64,000 nucleotides of DNA from Sulfurospirillum sp. SCADC. Lineage in GTDB: Bacteria; Campylobacterota; Campylobacteria; Campylobacterales; Sulfurospirillaceae. The notes beneath the pieces are model-generated. The model was given only the letters and a program-made list of their open reading frames with translations, made no database searches and was not told the origin of the DNA. The number at the start of each line of letters is the position of its first letter. The stretch's first letter is position 1. Below, one piece after another: positions 18,294 through 26,630 of the stretch. The stretch is taken from the NCBI RefSeq assembly GCF_000743525.1, contig NZ_JQGK01000001.1:186001-250000 (forward strand), given 5' to 3'. Position numbers and translations under genes: made by a program.

Positions 18294-18460
18294 TATAAAT
18301 CCTTATTGATTCGCGCTTCATCTTTGTCCCAAGATTTCGTGTTTAAGACCTTCTCCTCTTTGTCTTTGTTCCAGTTGATGACACCGTAAACCACGCATAA
18401 AAGTGTACTCGCATTCATTAGCCAAAATGCCGATCCTACACCTAGATCAAATGTTTCCAT
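18293..18460 (-). CDS. Small symporter accessory protein (55 residues)
   Basis: A short frame from ATG at 18458-18460 with AAGGAG upstream. The product starts METFDLGVGSAFWLMNAST, has one membrane helix at about residues 9-30 and a charged cytoplasmic tail rich in Lys, Asp and Glu. Its stop overlaps the start of the SSS symporter gene by one base. Small one-helix proteins encoded directly upstream of SSS symporters are known as symporter small accessory proteins; this one fits in size, topology and coupling. Function, such as stabilising or targeting the carrier, is inferred. Confidence 0.8.
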   Translation of the reverse strand: METFDLGVGSAFWLMNASTLLCVVYGVINWNKDKEEKVLNTKSWDKDEARINKDL

Positions 18461-18612
18461 GCCTATATCTCCTTTTAAATGTTTCCCAAAGTAATATAAA
18501 TTGCTTTAACGAAACGTTAGTTTTATTCTTAATCCGTTCTAAAAAAATAATTTAGTTTCAAATTTGCTCACTTTACATGTAAGGATTTTGCCAAACTATC
18601 TTAGATAAGTAA

Positions 18613-18619
18613 TTTATAA
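18613..18619 (+). promoter_or_regulatory. Putative -10 element upstream of iorA
   Basis: TTATAAT about 41 nt upstream of iorA is a good -10 box. The surrounding gap (18461-18659) separates two divergent operons, is AT-rich, and contains one TTACATGTAA palindrome plus an AACGAAACGTT repeat. No clear -35 is needed in this phylum. Confidence 0.4.
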
Positions 18620-18659
18620 TCTTAGTTTCAATACCCTTTAAAATTACAATGCAGAAGCG

Positions 18660-20486
18660 ATGGAGCACAACGATATGAAACAGATTTTGATGGGGAATGA
18701 AGCGATTGCCTTGGGGCTGATTCATTCGGGTGTGGATATGCTCTCAGGCTATCCAGGGACACCTTCGAGTGAGATTTTGGGGAATTTTCAAAAATTTCGT
18801 GATAAATTTAAACTGAACGCCTATGCACAGTGGGCGACCAATGAAAAAGTAGGTTTTGAAGTCGCCTATGCAGGCGCCATTTCGGGCAAACGAACGTGTG
18901 CGACAATGAAACAAGTCGGACTCAATGTAGCGAGTGACCCTTTAATGAGCGCTTCGTACATCGGACTTAAGGGTGCAATGTTGCTCATCTCCTGTGATGA
19001 TCCGGGCTTTTACTCCTCTCAAACCGAGCAAGACAGCCGCAGTTTCGCCAAGTTCGCGCGTATTCCCGTGCTTGATCCTTCAACGCCGCAAGAGGCGTAC
19101 GACATGGTCAAACTAGGCATTGAACTCTCGCATCAATTTGAGTCGATCGTTATGCTTCGCCCCGTCATGCGCGTTAGCCATGCCAGAGAGATTTGCGAGG
19201 TCGATGATGCTTTACATGTAAAGGCAAATCAAGGCAATTTTGAGCGCAACATTCCACGTTGGGGCGCTGTGCCACCTGCGGGAAGATTTCGCCAAGGGTT
19301 GGAGCAGATTGAGCGTTTGGAAGCGATCAAGCTGTGGAACTGGGAACATCTAATAGAACCTAAAACGCATGCACTGAAAGGTTCACGCGTACTCTGCCTC
19401 ACGAGTGGAACGGGAGATGGTTATGTGAAAGAAGCCATCGAAGAGCTTAGCATAGAAGCCGATATTTTAAAACTTGATATGCCCTACCCACTTCCCAAAG
19501 AAAACCTTGAAGCGCTATTTACCAACTACGATAAAGTGATCGTCTTTGAAGAGAGTTTTCCCTGTATCGAAGAGCAGTTAAGCTCACCAAAACTCTACGG
19601 CAAACTGACCAAACACGTTCATCTCATCGATGAATTTTCAAAAGACAAAGTCCTCTCCACCTTCGCAAAAGCAGGTGTCATTGAGCCAAGCCATGCGTAC
19701 CAAAGTGAAAAATACGATAAAGAACTCCCCAAACGCCCACCCAATATGTGTCCAGGTTGTCCGCACCGCGATGTGCATTATGCCATCACTAAAACCTTTA
19801 AAAAGAAAAAGTCCATCTACACATCCGACATCGGCTGTTACACGCTAGGACTCAATCAAGCGGCAATTGACACCATTTTGTGTATGGGGGCAAGCATCTC
19901 GATGGCGAGTGGTTTTAGCATCTCTGATCCCGATAAAACGGTCGTAGCGACGATTGGGGATAGTACCTTTATGCACTCAGGTGTCGCACCGCTCATTAAC
20001 GCCGTCTATCAAAACCATAAGTTTGTTCTCATCATTTTAGACAACTCCACCACCGCGATGACGGGTCGTCAAACCACGCCTGAGCGAACCAATCCGAACC
20101 AAATCGACATCAAACGCATCATTGAAGGCTGTGGTGTCACGTGTCACGAATACGTTTACGAGCAAGACTTGAACAAAACCGTTGACTTTATGAAATCGCT
20201 CCAAGAGGCGTATAAAACTGCCACGGCACCTGTGGTTGCCGTTGTGCGCGAATTTTGTGTGCTCGATAAAGAGAACGCCTCAGGTCGTCTTGGCAATGTC
20301 GTCGTTGAAGTCAATGAGGACAAATGCGTTGCCTGTGATTCGTGTATCACCAACTACAAATGTCCACCGATGCACTACAACGATGCAGGCAAGATGGAAA
20401 TCGATCCGTTCTTATGCGCAGGATGCGGTTCGTGCCTTGATGTGGTCTGTCCGACCGATGCGTTTGTGAAAAGAGAGGAGAACTAA
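18660..20486 (+). CDS. iorA: Indolepyruvate:ferredoxin oxidoreductase, alpha subunit
   Basis: IorA carries thiamine diphosphate and oxidatively decarboxylates aryl pyruvates to aryl-acetyl-CoA with ferredoxin as acceptor. The 608-residue protein has the N-terminal pyrimidine-binding domain (GNEAIALGL, GYPGTPSSE), the TPP domain with MCPGCPHRD near residue 362 and GDSTFMHSG, and a C-terminal 2[4Fe-4S] domain with CVACDSC and CAGCGSC. An internal ATG five codons later is an alternative start with GGAG about 10 nt upstream. iorB follows after 1 nt. Confidence 0.96.
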   Translation: MEHNDMKQILMGNEAIALGLIHSGVDMLSGYPGTPSSEILGNFQKFRDKFKLNAYAQWATNEKVGFEVAYAGAISGKRTCATMKQVGLNVASDPLMSASYIGLKGAMLLISCDDPGFYSSQTEQDSRSFAKFARIPVLDPSTPQEAYDMVKLGIELSHQFESIVMLRPVMRVSHAREICEVDDALHVKANQGNFERNIPRWGAVPPAGRFRQGLEQIERLEAIKLWNWEHLIEPKTHALKGSRVLCLTSGTGDGYVKEAIEELSIEADILKLDMPYPLPKENLEALFTNYDKVIVFEESFPCIEEQLSSPKLYGKLTKHVHLIDEFSKDKVLSTFAKAGVIEPSHAYQSEKYDKELPKRPPNMCPGCPHRDVHYAITKTFKKKKSIYTSDIGCYTLGLNQAAIDTILCMGASISMASGFSISDPDKTVVATIGDSTFMHSGVAPLINAVYQNHKFVLIILDNSTTAMTGRQTTPERTNPNQIDIKRIIEGCGVTCHEYVYEQDLNKTVDFMKSLQEAYKTATAPVVAVVREFCVLDKENASGRLGNVVVEVNEDKCVACDSCITNYKCPPMHYNDAGKMEIDPFLCAGCGSCLDVVCPTDAFVKREEN

Positions 20487-20487
20487 G

Positions 20488-21024
20488 ATGAAATATCAAA
20501 TCGTTATTGCAGGTATCGGCGGACAAGGTGCGGTCTTTTTGGTCAAAGTGCTTAGCATCGCCTCAGCCCTTGCCAAACAAAAATGTTTAGGAACTGAAAA
20601 CCACGGCATGAGCCAACGTGGCGGTTCGGTTTCGTGTTACGTTAAAATCGGCGATTTTTACGCCCCTGCGATTGATGAAGGGCAAGCCGATCTTCTCATC
20701 GCACTTGAGGGCAATGAAGCCCTTCGCAACATCCAATATTTGAGCAAAGACAAAGGTGTCATCGTGATGAATGCACCTAAAAATTTTCCCAAAGTCAGCT
20801 TTGAAACCCACAGCATCGACGCGTTTAAAAAAGCGAAATCCAAAGAGTTTCCCATTGATGCGCTCAACGTCTATATGTTAGGTGTTACGCTCGCTTTAGA
20901 TGCACGTTTCCCGTTTACATGTAAAGAGATCGAAGAGGCGATAACCGCGATGAATGCAAAAGTGGCAGAGAAAAATATCGCGGTGCTTCATCAAGGCATG
21001 AACGACGCAAAGGCACAAAAATGA
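20488..21024 (+). CDS. iorB: Indolepyruvate:ferredoxin oxidoreductase, beta subunit
   Basis: The 178-residue gamma-type domain partner of IorA. It shows the family motif [14 protein letters not shown] at residues 9-22 and the SQRGGSV segment near 42-48, which contribute to the CoA-binding domain. It starts 1 nt after iorA and overlaps the following ligase gene by 4 nt (ATGA), so subunits and ligase are coexpressed. Confidence 0.95.
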   Translation: MKYQIVIAGIGGQGAVFLVKVLSIASALAKQKCLGTENHGMSQRGGSVSCYVKIGDFYAPAIDEGQADLLIALEGNEALRNIQYLSKDKGVIVMNAPKNFPKVSFETHSIDAFKKAKSKEFPIDALNVYMLGVTLALDARFPFTCKEIEEAITAMNAKVAEKNIAVLHQGMNDAKAQK

Positions 21025-22319
21025 TCTGGTCAAAAGAGGAGACATTACCACGTCATAAACTGAGCGAACTTCAAACCACAAGGCTTCAAGACACCGTTGC
21101 GCGCGTCTATGCGCATGTGCCTTTTTACCAAAAAAAGTTTGCGGAACTGGGCATCACACCCTCTGACATCAACTCCATTGATGACATCGCAAAATTGCCG
21201 TTTACCAAAAAACAAGATCTGCGTGACAACTACCCTTTTGGGCTTTTTGCCGTGAAAAAAGATGCGGTCGTGCGCATTCACAGCAGTAGTGGAACGACAG
21301 GAAAACCCACCGTTGTCGGCTACACCAAAGCCGATTTGGATACATGGAACGAAGTGATGGCGCGCGTCTTTACAATGGCAGGTGTCACGAGCGAAGACAC
21401 CTCGCACAATGCTTACGGCTATGGGCTTTTCACGGGCGGTCTTGGGCTTCATTATGGGGCTGAAACCGTCGGTGCGACCGTTGTACCAAGCTCAGGTGGT
21501 TTTACTTCACGCCAACTGATGCTCATGAAAGACTTTGAAGCAACCGTTTTAACCTCTACACCTTCTTTTGCCCTGCATATGGCGGAAGCCGCAGTGGCTG
21601 AGGGCTATGACATAAAAAAAGATTTCAAACTCAAATGCGGCATCTTTGGAGCCGAACCGACCAGTTTGGGGCTCAAAGAAGAGGTCGCACGCGTTTGGGG
21701 CATTCACTACTGTGAGATTTACGGGCTCTCAGAGATCATAGGACCTGGCGTGTCGTCTAACTGTTTTGAAAGCAATGATCTGCACGTCTTTGAAGATCAT
21801 TTCTATCCTGAAATTATCGACCCTAAAACCTTGGAAGTCCTGCCGTACGGCGAAAAAGGCGAACTGGTCATCACGAGTTTGACCAAACAAGCCTTTCCAA
21901 TCATTCGCTACCGAACGGGCGACATTACCTCGCTGGATAGAACCCCATGCAAGTGTGGTAGAACACATGTGCGCATGAAAAGCGTGATGGGACGTGTCGA
22001 TGATATGCTGATCGTCAATGGCGTCAATGTCTTTCCATCGCAAGTCGAACACGTGCTTTCCAACATCGAGGGCATTACGCTCAACTACCAAATCATCGCC
22101 GATAAAAAAGGCTACCTCGATAAACTCGAAATCATGGTCGAAGTCACCGAAGCGATGCCACTGGATAGCATCGGAGCCCTCGAAGCCTTGAAAAAGAAAA
22201 TCCAACACGAACTGCTCAACAACCTCTACATTAACGCCGAGATCAAACTTGTAGAGCCTCGTACCATAGAACGCAGTGTCGGCAAAGCCGTCCGCGTCAT
22301 CGACAAAAGGAGTCTGTAA
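21021..22319 (+). CDS. paaK: Phenylacetate-CoA ligase family protein (first copy)
   Basis: An AMP-forming acyl-CoA ligase of 432 residues. The ATP-binding loop SSSGTTGKP is at residues 88-96, the acidic motif [11 protein letters not shown] near 233-243, and YRTGD near 300. Beside iorAB the likely substrates are phenylacetate or indoleacetate-type acids. In the fermentative direction, running in reverse, it would release aryl acetate and form ATP. A second copy of equal length lies 450 nt downstream. Confidence 0.93.
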   Translation: MIWSKEETLPRHKLSELQTTRLQDTVARVYAHVPFYQKKFAELGITPSDINSIDDIAKLPFTKKQDLRDNYPFGLFAVKKDAVVRIHSSSGTTGKPTVVGYTKADLDTWNEVMARVFTMAGVTSEDTSHNAYGYGLFTGGLGLHYGAETVGATVVPSSGGFTSRQLMLMKDFEATVLTSTPSFALHMAEAAVAEGYDIKKDFKLKCGIFGAEPTSLGLKEEVARVWGIHYCEIYGLSEIIGPGVSSNCFESNDLHVFEDHFYPEIIDPKTLEVLPYGEKGELVITSLTKQAFPIIRYRTGDITSLDRTPCKCGRTHVRMKSVMGRVDDMLIVNGVNVFPSQVEHVLSNIEGITLNYQIIADKKGYLDKLEIMVEVTEAMPLDSIGALEALKKKIQHELLNNLYINAEIKLVEPRTIERSVGKAVRVIDKRSL

Positions 22320-22753
22320 TGAAATGCAACATTAAACAACTAACGATTTTTTTGGAAAATAAGGCGGGCGAGCTCTCGGTACTGACCAGCGTGCTTTCCA
22401 AAAATGGCATCTCAATCAAGTCGATTTTACTCGCGGATTCGACCGATTTTGGTTTGGTTCGCACCATCGTGGACAATCCCGAAAAAGCCAAAGCCGTACT
22501 TGAAGATGAAGGCTTTAGTGTGCGTTTTACCGACGTTTTTGGCGTGAAGATCGAAGATGTTGTGGGAAGTTTCGACAAAGCCGTGAGCGCGCTTTCACGT
22601 GCGGGCATCAACATTCTCTACACCTACAGCTTTTACGAAGCGAGTACGGGCATTTTTATTTTCAGTGTCGATAAAGACCGTTTTGATGACGCCATTGCCG
22701 CACTTCAAGCTCAAAATATCGAGATCGTTCAAGCCAAACACTTTTACATGTAA
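22319..22753 (+). CDS. ACT domain protein between the two CoA ligases
   Basis: A 144-residue protein with two tandem ACT-like domains: the first starts IKQLTIFLENKAGELSVLTS and the second around GSFDKAVSALSRAGINILYTYS. ACT domains bind amino acids and small metabolites. The position between two aryl-acetate ligase genes and after iorAB suggests it senses an aromatic amino acid or its product; similar genes accompany paaK in other anaerobes. The start shares one base with the paaK stop (TAATG). The C-terminus ends Phe-Tyr-Met because a TTTACATGTAA palindrome supplies the last codons. Confidence 0.88.
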   Translation: MKCNIKQLTIFLENKAGELSVLTSVLSKNGISIKSILLADSTDFGLVRTIVDNPEKAKAVLEDEGFSVRFTDVFGVKIEDVVGSFDKAVSALSRAGINILYTYSFYEASTGIFIFSVDKDRFDDAIAALQAQNIEIVQAKHFYM

Positions 22754-22768
22754 AGGCTGGATAGAGCG

Positions 22769-24067
22769 ATGACATTCAGTAAAAACGAAAGTTTGTGTAA
22801 AGACGAACTTCAAGCGTGGCAACTCAAACACCTCAAAGAGACCTTGCTTCGCGTGTATCATCTTGTGCCGTTTTATAAGAAAAAGTTTGATGAACATGGC
22901 GTCTTGCCACAAGATATTAAAACGCTTGAGGACATCGCCAAACTCCCTTTTACCCAAAAACACGACCTTCGCGACAACTACCCTTTTGGCATGTTCTCCG
23001 TCGATATGGACCAAATCGTGCGCATTCACAGCAGTAGTGGAACCACGGGTAAACCGACCGTCGTAGGCTACACCGAGCACGATATGGACATCTGGGCGGA
23101 AGTGATGGGGCGCGCGTTTACGATGGGTGGTGTGACGTGTCAAGACATCATGCAAAACTCGCACGGATACGGACTTTTTACGGGCGGTCTTGGCTTTCAT
23201 AACGCCGCAGAACGCATGAAAATTGCCGTCATTCCAAGCTCCACGGGCTTTACTTCTCGCCAACTGTTGTTACTCAAAGACTTTGGAGCGACTGTGCTCA
23301 CCGCAACGCCTTCGTTTGCGTTACACATGGCAGAAGTCGCGAAAGCAGAGGGCTATGACATCCAAAAAGATTTCAAACTACGTGTGGGATTTTTTGGTGC
23401 AGAGCCTACGAGTGAAGGGCTTAAAAACGAGATCGCGCATATTTGGGGTATTGATTACCACGAGATTTATGGACTCTCCGAGATCATCGGACCGGGCGTG
23501 GCGTGTAACTGCAAACACTCCAATCTTTTGCATATTCACGAAGACCATTTCTACCCTGAGATCATCGACCCCAAAACGGGCGAAGTTCTACCAGAAGGCA
23601 CACGAGGCGAACTGGTCATCACGACACTGACCAAACAAGGCTTGCCGATCATTCGCTACCGAACGGGCGACATTACTTCTCTGACACGCATTCCATGTCG
23701 TTGTGGCAGAACCATCGGCAGAATCGAAAGCATTGTAGGACGAAGCGACGATATGCTCCTCATCAACGGCGTCAACGTCTTTCCATCGCAAATCGAACAC
23801 GTACTCTCCAAACAAGAAGGCATCATGCTCAACTACCAAATCATCGCCGACAAAAAAGGCTACCTCGATAAACTTGAGATCGATGTAGAACTCGATGAAC
23901 ACTTAATCAGCGATGATGTCAGCTACCTCGGAAACCTCAAAAAAGAGCTTCAACATGCTCTTTTAAATAACCTCTACATCAACGTCGAAGTTAAGCTTGT
24001 TGCACCCAAATCTTTGCAAAGAAGTGAGGGGAAAGCCACTCGCGTGGTGGATAAACGAGCGAAATAA
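22769..24067 (+). CDS. Phenylacetate-CoA ligase family protein (second copy)
   Basis: A 432-residue paralogue of the ligase at 21021, very similar over its whole length, with the same SSSGTTGKP loop, [11 protein letters not shown] and YRTGD. Differences cluster at the N-terminus and in regions that line the acyl pocket, so the two may divide substrates (for example phenylacetate versus indoleacetate or 4-hydroxyphenylacetate); that is inference. It is the last gene of the ior operon and is followed by a hairpin formed from two copies of the iterated palindrome. Confidence 0.92.
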   Translation: MTFSKNESLCKDELQAWQLKHLKETLLRVYHLVPFYKKKFDEHGVLPQDIKTLEDIAKLPFTQKHDLRDNYPFGMFSVDMDQIVRIHSSSGTTGKPTVVGYTEHDMDIWAEVMGRAFTMGGVTCQDIMQNSHGYGLFTGGLGFHNAAERMKIAVIPSSTGFTSRQLLLLKDFGATVLTATPSFALHMAEVAKAEGYDIQKDFKLRVGFFGAEPTSEGLKNEIAHIWGIDYHEIYGLSEIIGPGVACNCKHSNLLHIHEDHFYPEIIDPKTGEVLPEGTRGELVITTLTKQGLPIIRYRTGDITSLTRIPCRCGRTIGRIESIVGRSDDMLLINGVNVFPSQIEHVLSKQEGIMLNYQIIADKKGYLDKLEIDVELDEHLISDDVSYLGNLKKELQHALLNNLYINVEVKLVAPKSLQRSEGKATRVVDKRAK

Positions 24068-24070
24068 TTG

Positions 24071-24104
24071 TTTACATGTAAAGTCTTTGGGCTTTACATG
24101 TAAA
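24071..24104. terminator. Hairpin built from two copies of the iterated palindrome
   Basis: TTTACATGTAAAG and CTTTACATGTAAA are exact reverse complements around an 8-nt loop. The hairpin lies just after the ior operon and before the convergent rhuM gene. It may terminate both, although each arm is itself palindromic. Confidence 0.45.
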
Positions 24105-24118
24105 ATTCTTTTAGTGCA

Positions 24119-25147
24119 TTATGACTTGGCTTTTTTAAGCATCTTCTCCGTTGTATCAATATACGCTATAAAATCTTGCTCAACTCGTGAAAGTTCATCT
24201 TTGGTTTTTTCTCTGTATTTTTCATATTCATCGTATGCTTTTAGAATGGCTTTGTCGTGGCTTATTTTTCCCGCATTTTTAAGTATATCTTTGCCTGTCA
24301 TTTTCAAAAAATCATCCAATCTTGCTATCCAATCGCTCATATACATAGGCGTTTTATCCATCGCTTGGATTTCAGCAATTTCGATGTATGCCGTAATCAT
24401 GCGATTTAAAAGGTTGAGTTCATCTTCACTAAGATAATTCTTGGCGACACTGATTTCTTGCCTTGTAGGGTGTGTGCCTTTGAAATTGGTAAGCCCCATA
24501 TGTGGCTTGGCACTATCCGCCCTTTCATAGACAAGTTCAGCCGCCGTGTTACCATGAACCGCCCAGTGCATTTTATTTTGTACCGTTTGAAAGAAGAGAA
24601 TGCTTTGCTCTGCTTTTGGGTCATAGTCTATGCTCGTAGCATAGATGTCAAGCACCTTGCGCCAAAAAATCTTTTCACTGCTTCGTATATCGCGGATGCG
24701 TGCTAAAAGCTCTTCAAAGTAGTTTCCACCACCTGCACGTTTAAGCAGTTCATCGTTCATCGTAAAACCTTTAACGATGTACTCTTTGAGCCTCGCCGTT
24801 GCCCATTGGCGAAACTTCGTACCTTGGAGCGACTTTACACGATACCCTACGGAAATGATGACATCAAGATTAAAATATTTTGTATATGAAATCTGTGTTT
24901 TGTTTTCTATCGCACCGTGCTTAGTGGTATGTGCACAATGTGCACATACCACTGTTTCATCAAGCTCTCCCTCTTGAAAAATATTTTTGATGTGTTTGGA
25001 TATGACCGTTCTATCTCTTTGAAAAAGCTCCGCCATTTGCTCAATATTGAGCCAAACCGTCTCATTTTCAAGCCTTGTTTCTATCTTTGTTTTGCCATCT
25101 TCACTTTGGTAAATAAGGATATTTGATATTGGTGTGGTGTTGGTCAT
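24119..25147 (-). CDS. rhuM: RhuM family protein
   Basis: A 342-residue protein of the RhuM family, named from Salmonella pathogenicity island 3 and common on genomic islands and near restriction genes; its biochemical function is unknown. The N-terminal part has a helix-turn-helix look (WLNIEQMAELFQRDRTVISK, about residues 32-51), then SYTKYFNLDVIISVGYRVKS and the conserved FRQWA. The C-terminal half has ILFFQTVQNKMHWA and MGLTNFKGTHPTRQE. Residues near 65-75 (VVCAHCAHTT) come from a perfect DNA palindrome. It marks the start of an accessory region. Confidence 0.88.
   Translation of the reverse strand: MTNTTPISNILIYQSEDGKTKIETRLENETVWLNIEQMAELFQRDRTVISKHIKNIFQEGELDETVVCAHCAHTTKHGAIENKTQISYTKYFNLDVIISVGYRVKSLQGTKFRQWATARLKEYIVKGFTMNDELLKRAGGGNYFEELLARIRDIRSSEKIFWRKVLDIYATSIDYDPKAEQSILFFQTVQNKMHWAVHGNTAAELVYERADSAKPHMGLTNFKGTHPTRQEISVAKNYLSEDELNLLNRMITAYIEIAEIQAMDKTPMYMSDWIARLDDFLKMTGKDILKNAGKISHDKAILKAYDEYEKYREKTKDELSRVEQDFIAYIDTTEKMLKKAKS
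24923..24953. repeat. Perfect 14-bp inverted repeat inside rhuM
   Basis: AGTGGTATGTGCAC and GTGCACATACCACT flank a 3-nt AAT spacer. The repeat codes for the Cys/His/Ala-rich stretch at a position where RhuM homologues differ in sequence and length. It could be an insertion scar, a recombination site or a cruciform. Confidence 0.85.
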
Positions 25148-25186
25148 TTTAAGTTACCTGTCCTCATTTTTATTGTGTCTTTGCAT

Positions 25187-25621
25187 TTAATAATCTAAAA
25201 TTACAAATACACTTTTTGCGGTATCATACAAAATTCTTAATGCGTAAATAAACGTTCCTATTAATAATGCTTCGACAAGTATTTTATATTCTTGGTGATT
25301 TTTTATGAAAGTTGAATCTATAATCATGAACAGTACTATGGCAAGAAGTATTAAGATAATTTGCTCTTGTATTGATAAAATCATCTGATCTTTTGTAGCG
25401 GAAAAATTTCCCGTCCCCTTTTTATCAATTAATTCTCTAATTTTTGTTAAAACAATACTTAAAGTTGCAGAATTAATTGCAATTAATGCAACTAAAAGTG
25501 TTATTAAATTACTTTTTAAAAATTCAAATAGAAATTTTGTATCACAAAGTAATTGTAATTGAGCCAGAAAAAATCCTAATCCTATTGAAAAAAAGGTATT
25601 TACAAAAATATTATTTTTCAT
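25187..25621 (-). CDS. Unrecognised integral membrane protein, partner of the next gene
   Basis: I do not recognise the family. The preferred start is the ATG at 25619-25621, 11 nt inside the 3' end of the preceding gene; a further 19 codons are open upstream but overlap more. The 144-residue product has four predicted membrane helices (about residues 5-22, 32-55, 85-105 and 112-132) and a short cytoplasmic loop with KIRELIDKKGTG. Base composition is much more AT-rich than the flanking core genes. The overlap with the 288-residue gene indicates a two-gene unit; a membrane effector role is speculative. Confidence 0.65.
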   Translation of the reverse strand: MKNNIFVNTFFSIGLGFFLAQLQLLCDTKFLFEFLKSNLITLLVALIAINSATLSIVLTKIRELIDKKGTGNFSATKDQMILSIQEQIILILLAIVLFMIIDSTFIKNHQEYKILVEALLIGTFIYALRILYDTAKSVFVILDY

Positions 25622-26477
25622 TAATAACTCTTTGTAATAAATTTGCAATATTTTGAAAATTACCACTTTTAATTTCAAGTTCTTTAATTTCTAATGATTT
25701 AATAGATTTTGAAGTTTGAATTCTTTTTTTAAGCCCTTTAATTTTGATTGATATATTTCCACCGCCCTCACTAGCATAATCAACAAGGCTATTAATTTGT
25801 TTATCTTCATGTGTAATATGTAATTTCGAATCATCTGCATCAATTTCTAAGAAAGTTTTTGCTGTATTTGTTCCTTTAGCTAAATTTTTCAAATCTTCGC
25901 TTAAAGTAGCTGATATGTTAGCCATATTAGGAGTAATAAGCTCAAATTTAATATTTTTTATCGTACTTGGATATTCATTAATAATATTCCAAAATGCTTC
26001 TTTATAAAATATAGGTTCAGCATAAAATTTGAGTTGTTTATCGCCAAGAACTCCATTAATTGACTGAAGAAAAGTATTAAGAACTGATTTTGTATCTGCA
26101 AATGCTTGTTTTCTATCTTGAATTAAAATATATTGTTTATCAGGTTGATTCCAAATAGCCACAAGAATTGATGGCCAATTTTCATATTGTTCTTCTTCAA
26201 AAGTTTGACTTTCCAACTTTACTGTTTTTTTGGATGCAAACCTATAAATTAAAAAATTATCTTGGTTATAAACCAATTTTCCATTTATCATAGTTCTTTT
26301 ATTTTTCCATTCTTTAATTGAAATAAGTTGTTCAGCAAAAATATCATTTTTTTTAGCTATTAAGTCTTCAATATTTATAATTTCACCAAATAATGCACCT
26401 TGAAAATGTCTATCTTTCGGTAAAATTTGAAACCTATATAAATTAAAATTTACATTTTTGATACTCTTCACTTCCAT
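25611..26477 (-). CDS. Unrecognised AT-rich soluble protein, first gene of a two-gene unit
   Basis: A 288-residue protein with no signal peptide and no membrane helix. It is rich in Ile, Lys and Asn. Features that may help a search are LPKDRHFQGALFGEI (about residues 19-33), a central WNQPDKQYILIQDRKQAF, and a C-terminal VDYASEGGGNISIKIKG. The long alpha/beta pattern recalls DUF4747-type proteins that also occur beside small membrane proteins, but I cannot show homology. ATG follows AGGAGAAG. It overlaps the membrane-protein gene by 11 nt and lies next to rhuM, so a mobile-island or defence origin is plausible. Confidence 0.65.
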   Translation of the reverse strand: MEVKSIKNVNFNLYRFQILPKDRHFQGALFGEIINIEDLIAKKNDIFAEQLISIKEWKNKRTMINGKLVYNQDNFLIYRFASKKTVKLESQTFEEEQYENWPSILVAIWNQPDKQYILIQDRKQAFADTKSVLNTFLQSINGVLGDKQLKFYAEPIFYKEAFWNIINEYPSTIKNIKFELITPNMANISATLSEDLKNLAKGTNTAKTFLEIDADDSKLHITHEDKQINSLVDYASEGGGNISIKIKGLKKRIQTSKSIKSLEIKELEIKSGNFQNIANLLQRVINEK

Positions 26478-26597
26478 TTTCTTCTCCTAATTTGATGTTT
26501 TTAACCATTTCAACTCAAAACTTTTTTAAATATATTATCTCATATATTCTGATTAATCTAATACTTTTCCAATAAGCCTTTTATCAAAAGTACGAGC

Positions 26598-26603
26598 TAT
26601 AAT
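26598..26603 (+). promoter_or_regulatory. Putative -10 box upstream of the DUF523 gene
   Basis: TATAAT lies about 28 nt before the start of the DUF523/DUF1722 gene, and AAAGGA serves as its ribosome binding site. The rest of the gap from 26478 is AT-rich with no further feature that I can see. Confidence 0.45.
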
Positions 26604-26630
26604 AGTCATAGCTTTTCGCAAAGGAACTCC

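Noticed and set aside
22595-23263. A 222-codon open frame on the minus strand
   Set aside because: Antisense to the ACT and second paaK genes; paralogous mirror frames occur opposite the first ligase too.
24071-24104. Target duplications of a transposon around the double palindrome
   Set aside because: The sequence is fully explained by two copies of the window-wide TTTACATGTAAA motif.
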